From Iodidimonas sp. SYSU 1G8 (lineage in GTDB: Bacteria; Pseudomonadota; Alphaproteobacteria; SMXS01): a stretch of DNA of 64,000 nt. Below the pieces are notes generated by a model that had not been told where the DNA came from, searched no databases, and worked only from the letters and a program-made list of their open reading frames with translations. Below are positions 36,462-44,706 of the stretch, one piece after another (the stretch's first letter is position 1; each line of letters starts with the position of its first letter). The stretch spans positions 496,001 to 560,000 of the forward strand of contig NZ_JBBYXJ010000002.1 of NCBI RefSeq assembly GCF_039655775.1. The letters are read 5' to 3'. The position numbers and the translations under genes were made by a program.

Positions 36462-37574
36462 ATGACGAGCGCAGTCCAGACGGCAAACGCGACCGGCCAT
36501 CCGACCCGCTACTGGCATGCGCTGGATGACGGGCGGGTGCAGTGCGATCTGTGTCCGCGCGCCTGCAAGCTGGCGGAGGGACAGGCGGGTCTGTGCTTCG
36601 TGCGCGCCGCGCGGGGCGGCGCGGTGGTGCTCGACACCTATGGCCGCTCGTCCGGCTTCATGATCGATCCGATCGAGAAGAAGCCGCTGAACCATTTCCT
36701 GCCCGGCACGCCGGTCCTGTCATTCGGGACGGCGGGCTGCAATCTGGCCTGCACCTTCTGCCAGAACTGGGACATCTCGAAATCGCGCGAGACCGACACG
36801 CTGTCGGCGGTGGCGTCGCCCGAGGCCATCGCCCGCGCCGCGCGCGCCACCGGCTGCCGGTCCGTCGCCTTCACCTACAACGATCCGGTGATCTTTCACG
36901 AATACGCCATCGACATCGCCCAGGCCTGCCACGAGGTCGGGGTCAAGGCGGTCGCCGTGACCGCCGGTTACGTCATGCCGGCGCCCCGGGCCGAGTTCTA
37001 CCGCCACATGGACGCGGCGAACGTGGACCTGAAGGCCTTCAGCGAGGATTTCTACTGGCGCGTCACGAAGGGACATCTGCAGCCGGTGCTGGAGACGCTG
37101 GAATATCTCAAGCGGGAAACCGATGTCTGGTTCGAGATCACGACCCTGCTGATCCCCGGCGAGAACGATTCGGACGCCGAGTTGCACGCCATGACCCAAT
37201 GGATCATGGACAGGCTGGGGCCGGATGTGCCGCTGCACTTCACCGCGTTCCATCCCGACTACCGCATGCGCGACAAGGCGCGCACGCCGCATGGCTCGCT
37301 GATCCGGGCCCAGCGCATCGCCCACGCCAACGGGATTCGCCATGCCTATGTGGGCAACGTCCATGATCTGGGGCGCCAGAGCACCCATTGCCCCTGCTGC
37401 GGCGAGCGGGTGATCGGACGCGACTGGCACCAGCTTTCCGACTGGCGCCTCGATGCATCGGGCCAGTGCGGCAATTGCGGCACCGCCATCGCGGGCGTGT
37501 TCGAGGCGCGGCCGGGTGTCTGGGGCCGCAAACGGCAGGCGGTGGACGTATCCCGGTACGCCCTCACCGTCTGA
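36462..37574 (+). CDS. AmmeMemoRadiSam system radical SAM enzyme
   Basis: A 370-residue radical SAM protein of the PflA-like AmmeMemoRadiSam family. The cluster motif is CNLACTFC (Cys93, Cys97, Cys100). Extra cysteines occur at the N-terminus (CDLCPRAC, likely metal site). A C-terminal zinc-ribbon-like segment carries CPCCGE and CGNCGT. The body contains ITTLLIPGENDSDAELHAM, typical of pyruvate-formate-lyase-activase relatives. It is paired head to head with the MEMO-AMMECR1 fusion, so all three parts of the system are here. The substrate is unknown. Confidence 0.93.
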   Translation: MTSAVQTANATGHPTRYWHALDDGRVQCDLCPRACKLAEGQAGLCFVRAARGGAVVLDTYGRSSGFMIDPIEKKPLNHFLPGTPVLSFGTAGCNLACTFCQNWDISKSRETDTLSAVASPEAIARAARATGCRSVAFTYNDPVIFHEYAIDIAQACHEVGVKAVAVTAGYVMPAPRAEFYRHMDAANVDLKAFSEDFYWRVTKGHLQPVLETLEYLKRETDVWFEITTLLIPGENDSDAELHAMTQWIMDRLGPDVPLHFTAFHPDYRMRDKARTPHGSLIRAQRIAHANGIRHAYVGNVHDLGRQSTHCPCCGERVIGRDWHQLSDWRLDASGQCGNCGTAIAGVFEARPGVWGRKRQAVDVSRYALTV

Positions 37575-37902
37575 GCGACGCGCGCCGGAGACGTGATTGT
37601 CCTCCGCGTTCCCGACTCGGGCATGAAAGGCTCTGGGGTAAGAGTAATCAGCCAAGGAGACGCTTTTGGTTCCGTCCATGCGGACAAGAAGTCATCTTGT
37701 GGTTTTGATCGATTACTCTTGGGGCATTTGCATAGGAATTGACCATAAAAATAAATCTCCGTGGACGATTCCATATTATTTTCCGGTTGTCTCTGCCGCC
37801 AGTGATGAGCGTGATTGACGCCGGCACCAAAGCTCTGGAATTCTTGTCGCATTGGAGCGAGCGAGGGCCGCGCCGCTCTCCAGTCTGACAAGGGACTGCG
37901 CG
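37575..37902. promoter_or_regulatory. AT-rich leader with nested inverted repeats upstream of the permease operon
   Basis: No gene is visible here. AAGAGTAATC at 37640-37649 is repeated inverted at 37711-37720 (GATTACTCTT). Between them lie CCAA/TTGG (37652-37669), GTCC-ATGC-GGAC (37674-37685) and ACAAGA-N5-TCTTGT (37684-37700). Downstream, GGAATTGACCA and TGGACGATTCC (about 37735-37772) pair with one wobble and one mismatch. The result could be a structured RNA leader or a set of regulator sites. The start of the permease gene is about 130 bases further on. I cannot name a known riboswitch class. Confidence 0.45.
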
Positions 37903-39402
37903 ATGAGCGATATCAAGGGAACGCATGGCGTCTCCTACAAGGCGGTCGACGACCAATATTTCCAGAAGCGCGGCCTGCGGCGATATGCGGGCGTGTTTTC
38001 ACTGTGGGCACTTGGCGTCGGCGCCGTGATCTCCGGTGATTTCTCGGGCTGGAACTTCGGTCTGGGGTTCGGATGGGGCTCCATGTTCGTGGCCGCGATC
38101 ATCATCACGGTGATGTATCTGGGGCTGACCTATTCCATCGCCGAAATGTCGCCGGCCCTGCCGCATACGGGCGGCGCCTATTCCTTCGCGCGGTCGGCCA
38201 TGGGGCCCTGGGGCGGGTTCGTGACCGGCATCGCCGAGAATATCGAGTACATCCTGACGCCCGCCGTCATCGTCTTCTTCATCGGCTCGTATGTGGGCGC
38301 GATCCTGGGCACGGATGCCGCCATCCAGCCCCTCTACTGGGTGATCGGTTATCTGGTCTTTCTGGGCCTGAACCTGTTCGGCGTCGAGTTGTCCTTCAGG
38401 GTCACGGTCGTCGTCACGCTGGTCGCGCTCGCCGTGCTGGCGGTGTTTTTCGTGAGCGCCATCCCCAGCATCGACTTCAGCCGCTGGGCGCTGAATATCG
38501 GGGTCGGCCCGGATGGTACGATGGTGGCGTTGCCCGAGGGCGGCGGCCCCTGGTTTCCCGATGGCGTGCACGGCGTGCTTGGCGCGCTGCCTTTCGCGGT
38601 CTGGCTGTTCCTTGCCATCGAACAGTTGCCGCTGGCCGCCGAGGAAGCGGTCGATCCCAAGCGCGACATGCCCAGGGGCATCCTGCTGGGCATCTTCACC
38701 CTGATCTTCACCGGTTTCGGCGTGCTGTTCTTCAACGCCAGCATCGGACCGGGATCCTGGGGGCTGAAGGAGTCGGGCGAGCCGCTGCTGGACGGTTTTC
38801 GCACCATCTACGGCACGGACATCGCCAATCTGCTGTCGCTGGCGGCCATTCTCGGTCTGATCGCGTCGTTCCACGCGATCATGTACGCCTTCGGCCGGCA
38901 GATCTATTCGCTGTCGCGCGCCGGCTATTTTCCGCGCGGTCTTTCCATCACCCATGGCACCCACAAGACACCCTATCTGGCGCTGATCTTCGGCAGCCTG
39001 GTCGGCCTGGGCGTGATGCTGGTGATCTGGTTCCTCTACGGGGCCGAGACCGGCGGCGCCTTCATCGGCGCGGCCCTGCTGAACATGGCCGTGTTCGGCG
39101 CCATGCTGTCCTATGTCTATCAGGGCATTTCCTTCATCCTGCTGCGGATCAACATGCCGCATATCGAGCGGCCGTTCCGCAGTCCGTTCGGCATTCCCGG
39201 CGCGCTCGCCACCATCCTCATCGGCCTGGTCACGATCTATTTCCAGATCACCGATCCGGCGTTCCGCGCGCCGGTCATCGCCGTGGCGATCTACTATGCG
39301 GTCATGATCCTCTACTTCGCCCTGATCGGGCGTCATCACCTGGTGCTCTCGCCCGAGGAGGAATTCGCCATGACCAAGGGTGCGTCGGGCGGCGCGCACT
39401 GA
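37903..39402 (+). CDS. APC family amino acid/amine permease, ethanolamine-permease-like
   Basis: A 499-residue membrane protein with about 12 transmembrane helices. The start MSDIKGTHGVSYKAVDDQYF and the first helix region ALGVGAVISGDFSGWNFGLG match the ethanolamine permease (Eat) branch of the amino acid-polyamine-organocation superfamily. The G-x-x-S/G-x-D-x-x-G-W text replaces the GSGIF of amino acid importers. Later GRQIYSLSRAGYFPRGLS is the conserved cytoplasmic loop. AAGGGA lies before the ATG. It heads the operon with ligase, aldehyde and alcohol dehydrogenases and hydrolase, so it likely imports their substrate, an amino alcohol or amine. Confidence 0.85.
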   Translation: MSDIKGTHGVSYKAVDDQYFQKRGLRRYAGVFSLWALGVGAVISGDFSGWNFGLGFGWGSMFVAAIIITVMYLGLTYSIAEMSPALPHTGGAYSFARSAMGPWGGFVTGIAENIEYILTPAVIVFFIGSYVGAILGTDAAIQPLYWVIGYLVFLGLNLFGVELSFRVTVVVTLVALAVLAVFFVSAIPSIDFSRWALNIGVGPDGTMVALPEGGGPWFPDGVHGVLGALPFAVWLFLAIEQLPLAAEEAVDPKRDMPRGILLGIFTLIFTGFGVLFFNASIGPGSWGLKESGEPLLDGFRTIYGTDIANLLSLAAILGLIASFHAIMYAFGRQIYSLSRAGYFPRGLSITHGTHKTPYLALIFGSLVGLGVMLVIWFLYGAETGGAFIGAALLNMAVFGAMLSYVYQGISFILLRINMPHIERPFRSPFGIPGALATILIGLVTIYFQITDPAFRAPVIAVAIYYAVMILYFALIGRHHLVLSPEEEFAMTKGASGGAH

Positions 39403-39463
39403 TAGGCTTTCGATGCCGGGCAGGTTCTCTCGCGCCGGCTTCCTGTCTCCGGATGGTGCCGTC

Positions 39464-40831
39464 ATGGACCCAAGACACGTCAGAACCGCCGCCGATGCGC
39501 GGGCCATTGTCGAGCACCGCGGTCTCGATCATGTCAAGATCGGCGTCTTCGACATCGACGGCATCATGCGCGGCAAGTACATGGCGCGGGACAAGTTCTT
39601 CGCCGCGCTCGAATCCGGTTTCGGCTTCTGCGACGTGGTGCTGGGCTGGGACAGCAACGACCAGCTCTATGACAACGTCAAGGTGACCGGCTGGCATACC
39701 GCGTATCCGGACGCCATGGTCCGCATTCTGCCCGAGACGTGCCGCGCGGTGCCGTTCGAAGGCGACATGCTGCTGTTCCTGGCCGAGTTCACCGGCGAGG
39801 CCGAGGCGGTCTGCCCGCGCGGCGTGCTCCGCCGGGTGCTCAAGCGCGCGGCCGACATGGGGTACAAGGTCGAGGCGGCCGCCGAATTCGAATTCTTCAT
39901 GTTCGAGGAGACGCCCCATTCGGTGCGCGCGAAAAGTTACCGCGACCTGAAGAACGTCACGCCGGGCTTCTTCGGCTACTCCATGCTGCGCAATTCGGTG
40001 CACGCCGAATTCTACAAGGAGTTGCTGGACCTTGGCGCCGGCATGGATTTCCCCATCGAGAGCCTGCACACCGAGACCGGCCCCGGGGTGATCGAGGCCG
40101 CCATCGTCCATGACGAGGCGCTCGCCGCCGCCGACAAGGCGGCGCTGTTCAAGACCTTCACCAAGATCATGGCGCAGCGGCGGGGCTGGATGGCCACCTT
40201 CATGGCCAAATGGTCGCCCGACTGGCCTGGCCAGAGCGGCCATCTGCACATGTCGCTGTCGGCCGGGGATGGCGGTTCGGTGTTTTTCGACGCCGCCGCG
40301 CCCCACACCATGTCCGATACCATGCGCTGGTTCGTCGGCGGCCAGCAGCACTTGATGCCCGAGCTTCTGTCCATGATCGCCTGCACGGTCAACAGCTACA
40401 CCCGGCTCATACCCGGATTCTGGGCGCCGACCGAGGCCAACTGGGGCGTCGAGAACCGCACCTGCGCGCTGCGGATCATCTCCGGCTCGCCCAAGAGCCA
40501 GCGGATCGAGTACCGGATCGCGGCGGCCGACATCAATCCCTACATCGCCCTCGCCTGCGCCATCGGCTCCGGGCTCTGGGGCATCGAGCACCGGCTCGAT
40601 CCAGGCGATCCGGTGCCGGGCAACGCCTATGCCATGGCGTTCCCGCCCGAGCGCGGCCTGCCCCGCACCTTGTCCGAAGCGGCGGGCCGGCTGCTGGAAT
40701 CGGCAGCCGCCCGCGACCTGTTCGGCGACGCCTTCGTCGATCACTACGCGGCCACGCGGGACTGGGAAGAGCGCGAGTTCCGCAAGGCGGTGACCGACTG
40801 GGAACTGGCGCGCTATTTCGAGATCATCTGA
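39464..40831 (+). CDS. Glutamine synthetase family protein, probable gamma-glutamyl-amine ligase
   Basis: A 455-residue glutamine-synthetase-fold enzyme. Visible are AAAEFEFFMFEE (metal-binding ExE), SLHTETGPGVIEAA, QSGHLHMSLS (the HxH equivalent of NGSGMHxH), IPGFWAPTEANWGVENRTCA LR and EYRIAAADINPYIALACAI. The text is closer to PuuA/GlnA4-type ligases than to the housekeeping GlnA, and it has no adenylylation-loop signature. It would join glutamate to an amine with ATP. Its stop overlaps the ALDH start (TGATG). The ATG at 39464 suits the domain; an upstream ATG at 39413 is possible. Confidence 0.85.
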   Translation: MDPRHVRTAADARAIVEHRGLDHVKIGVFDIDGIMRGKYMARDKFFAALESGFGFCDVVLGWDSNDQLYDNVKVTGWHTAYPDAMVRILPETCRAVPFEGDMLLFLAEFTGEAEAVCPRGVLRRVLKRAADMGYKVEAAAEFEFFMFEETPHSVRAKSYRDLKNVTPGFFGYSMLRNSVHAEFYKELLDLGAGMDFPIESLHTETGPGVIEAAIVHDEALAAADKAALFKTFTKIMAQRRGWMATFMAKWSPDWPGQSGHLHMSLSAGDGGSVFFDAAAPHTMSDTMRWFVGGQQHLMPELLSMIACTVNSYTRLIPGFWAPTEANWGVENRTCALRIISGSPKSQRIEYRIAAADINPYIALACAIGSGLWGIEHRLDPGDPVPGNAYAMAFPPERGLPRTLSEAAGRLLESAAARDLFGDAFVDHYAATRDWEEREFRKAVTDWELARYFEII

Positions 40832-42225
40832 TGCGCCCGATCCTGCAATGCATCAGCCCCGTCGACGGGCGCGTCTATGTGGAACGGCCGCTCGCCGACC
40901 GGCAGGCGATCGACATGGCTTTGGATCGCGCCGCGGGTGCCTTGCGCGGCTGGAAGACGGCCACGCTGGTCGAGCGTCAGGCGGTCCTCTCCCGCGCGGT
41001 GGATGGCGTCGTGGCGCACGGGGCGGCCATCGCCGAGGAACTGACCTGGATGATGGGCCGCCCCATCGCCCAGACGCCCGGCGAAGTCCGGGGATTCGAG
41101 GAAAGGGCGCGCTACATGATCGGCGCCGCCACCCAGGCGCTGGCGCCGCTGGACCCGGGGCCGAAGGAGGGCTACAGGCGTTATGTCCACCACGAGCCGC
41201 TGGGTGTGGTGGTGGTCGTGGCGCCGTGGAACTATCCCTACCTGACGGCGGTCAACGCCGTCATCCCGGCGCTCGCGGCGGGCAACGCCGTCATCCTCAA
41301 GCATTCGCACCAGACGCCGCTCTGCGCCGAACGTCTTTCCGGGGCCTTTCGCGCGGCCGGTTTGCCCGACGGTGTCTTCCAGCACCTGCATCTCGGCCAC
41401 GAGGACACCGCGCTGCTGATCGGTGACGGGCGGGTCGGCGGGGTGTGCTTCACCGGTTCGGTCGAGGGCGGTCACGCGGTCCAGCAGGCGCTGGCCGGCA
41501 AGTTCGTCGCGGCCGGACTGGAACTGGGGGGCAAGGATCCGGCCTATGTCCGCGCCGACGCCGACCTGGCCCACGCCGTCGAGACTCTGGTCGATGGCGC
41601 CATGTTCAATTCCGGCCAGAGCTGCTGCGGCATCGAGCGCATCTATGTCCATGAGCGGCTGTACGACGACTTCGTCGCCGGGGCGCTCGAGCTGACCCGG
41701 TCCTATGTGCTGGGCGATCCGACCCGGCCCGAGACCACGCTGGGCCCCATGGTGCGGAGCTCCGCGGCGGCTTTCGTCCGGGGGCAGGTCGCCGAAGCGG
41801 TCCGTCAGGGCGCCGCCGCGTTGCTGGACCCGGCGCATTTTCCCGCCGATGCCGCTGGAACGCCCTATCTGGCGCCCCAAATCCTGGTCAATGTGGATCA
41901 TTCCATGCGGATCATGACCGAGGAAACTTTTGGCCCCGCCGTCGGCATCATGAAGGTGACCTCCGACGAACAGGCCATCCGGCTGATGAATGACAGCGCC
42001 TACGGGCTGACCGCCGCGATCTGGACCGCTGATGTGGGGGCGGCCGAGCGCATCGGCCACCATCTGGAGACCGGCACCGTGTTCATGAACCGCTGCGACT
42101 ATCTGGATCCCGCCCTGGCCTGGACCGGGGTCAAGAACAGCGGCCGGGGCTGCAGCCTGTCCGTTCTGGGCTATCAATACCTGACCCGTCCGAAATCCTT
42201 CCATCTGCGCACACGCACGCGCTGA
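40831..42225 (+). CDS. NAD-dependent aldehyde dehydrogenase
   Basis: A 464-residue ALDH: NAD site APWNYPYLTAVNAVIPALAA, VCFTGSVEGG, catalytic Glu231 in LELGGKDP and nucleophile Cys265 in FNSGQSCCGIER, then EETFGPAVGIMK. At 464 residues it is on the short side but complete. It begins at the overlapping ATG in the ligase stop. In context it would oxidise a gamma-glutamyl-amino-aldehyde to the acid, the role PuuC plays in putrescine use. Confidence 0.93.
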   Translation: MRPILQCISPVDGRVYVERPLADRQAIDMALDRAAGALRGWKTATLVERQAVLSRAVDGVVAHGAAIAEELTWMMGRPIAQTPGEVRGFEERARYMIGAATQALAPLDPGPKEGYRRYVHHEPLGVVVVVAPWNYPYLTAVNAVIPALAAGNAVILKHSHQTPLCAERLSGAFRAAGLPDGVFQHLHLGHEDTALLIGDGRVGGVCFTGSVEGGHAVQQALAGKFVAAGLELGGKDPAYVRADADLAHAVETLVDGAMFNSGQSCCGIERIYVHERLYDDFVAGALELTRSYVLGDPTRPETTLGPMVRSSAAAFVRGQVAEAVRQGAAALLDPAHFPADAAGTPYLAPQILVNVDHSMRIMTEETFGPAVGIMKVTSDEQAIRLMNDSAYGLTAAIWTADVGAAERIGHHLETGTVFMNRCDYLDPALAWTGVKNSGRGCSLSVLGYQYLTRPKSFHLRTRTR

Positions 42226-42244
42226 TCTCACCAGGGTAGCCTTC

Positions 42245-43420
42245 ATGACCGTGCTGACCGCCGCCTGGAATTATCCGACCCGTATCCTGCACGGGCCGGG
42301 CCGCATCGCCGAACTGGCCCAGGCCTGCCGGACACTGGGAATCTCCCGGCCGCTGCTGGTGACGGATGCCGGCCTGAGGGAGGCGGCGATCACCCGCGAG
42401 GCCCTGGCCGCCCTGGCGGCCGATGGCATGGATGTGTCCGTGTTCGCCGAGGTCAAGCCCAACCCCGTGGGCGCCAATATCGAGGCGGGCGTCGCCGCCT
42501 ACAAGGCGGGCGGTCATGACGGGGTGATCGCCTTCGGCGGCGGATCGGGTCTCGACGCCGGCAAGGCCATTGCGTTTATGAGCGGCCAGACCCGGCCGAT
42601 CTGGGATTTCGAGGATATCGGCGACTGGTACACCCGTGCCGATCCGGCAGGCATCGCACCCATCGTCGCCGTGCCGACCACGGCCGGCACCGGCTCGGAA
42701 GTCGGCCGTGCCTCGGTCGTGGTGAACGAGGAAACGCACGAGAAGAAGATCATCTTCCATCCCCGGATCATGCCGGGCATCGTGATCGCCGATCCCGCGC
42801 TGACGGTCGGGCTGCCGCCGCATGTCACCGCCGCCACCGGCATGGACGCCTTCACCCATTGCTTCGAAGCCTACTGCGCGCCGGGCTTTCATCCCCAGGC
42901 CGACGGCATCGCGCTCGAAGGCATGCGGCTGATTCGGGACTACCTGCCGCGCGCCTATCGTGACGGCGGCGATATGGAAGCCCGCTCGCGCATGCTGGCG
43001 GCGGCCTCCATGGGCGCGGCGGCGTTCCAGAAGGGGCTCGGCGCGGTGCACGCCGTCTCGCATCCGGTCGGCGCGCTCTACGACACGCATCATGGGCTGA
43101 CCAACGCGATCGTGCTGCCCTACGTGATGGTCCACAACCGCGCCGCCATCGACGACAGGATGCGCCATCTCGGCCGCGTCCTGGATCTCGCCGCGCCGGG
43201 CTTCGACGGCGTGCTCGAGGCGGTGCTCGACATGCGCGCGGCGCTGGGCATCCCGCATGGGCTGGACGCGATCGGGGTCGACGATGAACGCGCGGCCGAG
43301 ATCGGCCGGTTCGCCGAGGCCGATCCGTCCGCCGGCGGCAATCCGGTCGCGGTCAAGGCGCCGGCCCTTGAGCGCATCTTCCGCGCCGCCGTGGCCGGAT
43401 CCCTCGGCGACGCGGCGTGA
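42245..43420 (+). CDS. Iron-containing alcohol dehydrogenase
   Basis: A 391-residue group III (FucO/AdhB-like) dehydrogenase. It has the NAD site GGGSGLDAGKAIA and PTTAGTGSEVGRASVV, and the divalent-metal ligands appear as Asp201, His205, His269 and His283 (TGMDAFTHCFEAY; LGAVHAVSHP; THHG). It would oxidise a primary alcohol to the aldehyde handed to the upstream ALDH. It sits between ALDH (19 bases) and hydrolase (1 base). Its presence suggests the operon's substrate carries an alcohol group, unlike putrescine. Confidence 0.94.
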   Translation: MTVLTAAWNYPTRILHGPGRIAELAQACRTLGISRPLLVTDAGLREAAITREALAALAADGMDVSVFAEVKPNPVGANIEAGVAAYKAGGHDGVIAFGGGSGLDAGKAIAFMSGQTRPIWDFEDIGDWYTRADPAGIAPIVAVPTTAGTGSEVGRASVVVNEETHEKKIIFHPRIMPGIVIADPALTVGLPPHVTAATGMDAFTHCFEAYCAPGFHPQADGIALEGMRLIRDYLPRAYRDGGDMEARSRMLAAASMGAAAFQKGLGAVHAVSHPVGALYDTHHGLTNAIVLPYVMVHNRAAIDDRMRHLGRVLDLAAPGFDGVLEAVLDMRAALGIPHGLDAIGVDDERAAEIGRFAEADPSAGGNPVAVKAPALERIFRAAVAGSLGDAA

Positions 43421-43421
43421 G

Positions 43422-44255
43422 ATGACCCGCGTTCTGATCGTCGAGGGCAACACCGCCGAGGCACGCGACCGGTCGGTCGCCGCCGGGGGCACGGTGGCCA
43501 ACCAGCTCTATGCCGCCGCGCTGCGCCGCGTGCGCGGCGATCTGTCCCTGGAGGTCGTATTTCCGGCCGATTCGGGCGCCGTTCTGCCCGACTCCGCGGC
43601 CTTGCGCGGCTTTGACGGCATCGCGTGGACCGGCTCCTCGCTCAACATCTATCATGGCGGCCCCGAGATCGAGCGTCAGCTCGCCTTCTGCCGCACCTGC
43701 TTCGCCGCCGGCGTGCCCCAGTTCGGCAGCTGCTGGGGGCTTCAGGTCGGCGCCGTGGCGGCTGGCGGCACGGTCGAGGCCAATCCGCTGGGGCGCGAGA
43801 TCGGCCTGGCCCGAAAGATCGTCCTGACCGGGGCGGGGCGCGTTCACCCCTTGTATCGCGGCCGTCCCGATGCGTTCGACGCCATCGCGGTGCACCGGGA
43901 TATCGTGACCGCGCTGCCGGAGGGCGCCCAGATCCTGGCCCATAACGCCATGGCCCATGTCCAGGCCGCCGCCTTCAGCCGCGACGGCGGGGTTTTCTGG
44001 GGGGTCCAGTACCATCCCGAGTACACATTCACCGAGATCGCCGCGTCCATGCGACGCTATACGGAGGGGCTGGTCGCAGAAGGTCTCTTCGACAGTGTTG
44101 AGTCGGCGCGGTCCGCCGCGCAAGTGTTCGCGTCGTTCGACCAAGGCGGCGCACCGGAAAACCGCTGGCTGGCGGGTATCGATGGGGATGTGCTCGACCC
44201 GGCGGAAAGACTACGGGATCTGCGTAACTGGCTGGATTTCATTTCGGGCATATAA
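43422..44255 (+). CDS. Class I glutamine amidotransferase-like protein, probable gamma-glutamyl hydrolase
   Basis: A 277-residue single-domain class I amidotransferase fold with nucleophile Cys104 (GSCWGLQ) and the His198/Glu200 pair (GVQYHPE). It has no synthetase partner domain, so it probably hydrolyses a gamma-glutamyl amide, as PuuD does. It is the last gene of the operon, 1 base after the dehydrogenase. It ends close to a third cold-shock gene, with a hydrophobic 46-codon frame directly overlapping its stop. Confidence 0.82.
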   Translation: MTRVLIVEGNTAEARDRSVAAGGTVANQLYAAALRRVRGDLSLEVVFPADSGAVLPDSAALRGFDGIAWTGSSLNIYHGGPEIERQLAFCRTCFAAGVPQFGSCWGLQVGAVAAGGTVEANPLGREIGLARKIVLTGAGRVHPLYRGRPDAFDAIAVHRDIVTALPEGAQILAHNAMAHVQAAAFSRDGGVFWGVQYHPEYTFTEIAASMRRYTEGLVAEGLFDSVESARSAAQVFASFDQGGAPENRWLAGIDGDVLDPAERLRDLRNWLDFISGI

Positions 44256-44442
44256 TGATGGTGGGTTTGCGTGCAACGCACTTCCTGCTTGCGTTGTTGC
44301 CCTTTGCTTTTATCCTTGTGGCGTCATGCTGCTGCGGTTTGCCGGCCCGTCTCGCCACCCGGGATAGATTGCTGCCAATCCAAGGTACAGGTTGATGCGC
44401 TGCTCATCCGATGCGGCGCCACACATTGATTGGAGAACAGCG

Positions 44443-44652
44443 ATGCCCGTCGGTACCGTGAAGTGGTTCAACAGCACTAAAGGTTATGGTTTCATTCAGC
44501 CGGACGCCGGTGGTCCGGATGTATTCGTGCATATCTCGGCCGTCGAGCGTGCCGGTCTTGGCAGCCTCAATGAAGGCCAGAAGATCTCTTACGAAGAGCA
44601 GCGCGATCCCAAGCGCGGCAAGACCTCGGCCGAAAACCTGAAGAAGGCCTGA
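44443..44652 (+). CDS. Cold-shock protein, CspA family
   Basis: A 69-residue cold-shock domain, [20 protein letters not shown] with VFVHIS, near-identical to the copy at 34639. Tyr replaces Phe in RNP1 (KGYGFIQP). TTGGAG stands before the ATG as in the other copy. It is an RNA chaperone. A strong terminator follows and is shared with the RND outer-membrane gene. Confidence 0.96.
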   Translation: MPVGTVKWFNSTKGYGFIQPDAGGPDVFVHISAVERAGLGSLNEGQKISYEEQRDPKRGKTSAENLKKA

Positions 44653-44676
44653 GCGGGTCTTCTATGGACTGAATTG

Positions 44677-44706
44677 AAAGGGCGCCGACGAGTCGGCGCC
44701 CTTTTT
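44677..44706. terminator. Bidirectional terminator between csp and the RND operon
   Basis: AAAGGGCGCCGA (44677-44688) pairs perfectly with TCGGCGCCCTTT (44693-44704) around CGAG and runs into T's. On the other strand it immediately follows the stop of the outer-membrane channel gene. Confidence 0.88.

Noticed and set aside
37579-37601. Weak hairpin after the radical SAM gene considered as a terminator
   Set aside because: The stem needs a bulge, is short, and no T-tract follows.
37715-37735. Possible sigma-54 promoter (GGGGC...TTGCAT) in the permease leader
   Set aside because: The spacing between the GG and GC elements is 7 bases instead of the required 10.
44255-44395. A hydrophobic 46-codon frame overlapping the stop of the hydrolase gene (TAATG), with a Cys-rich LVASCCCG segment
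   Set aside because: I see no ribosome site, and its length and Cys run are not convincing; it might be a small membrane peptide but the evidence is too weak to call.
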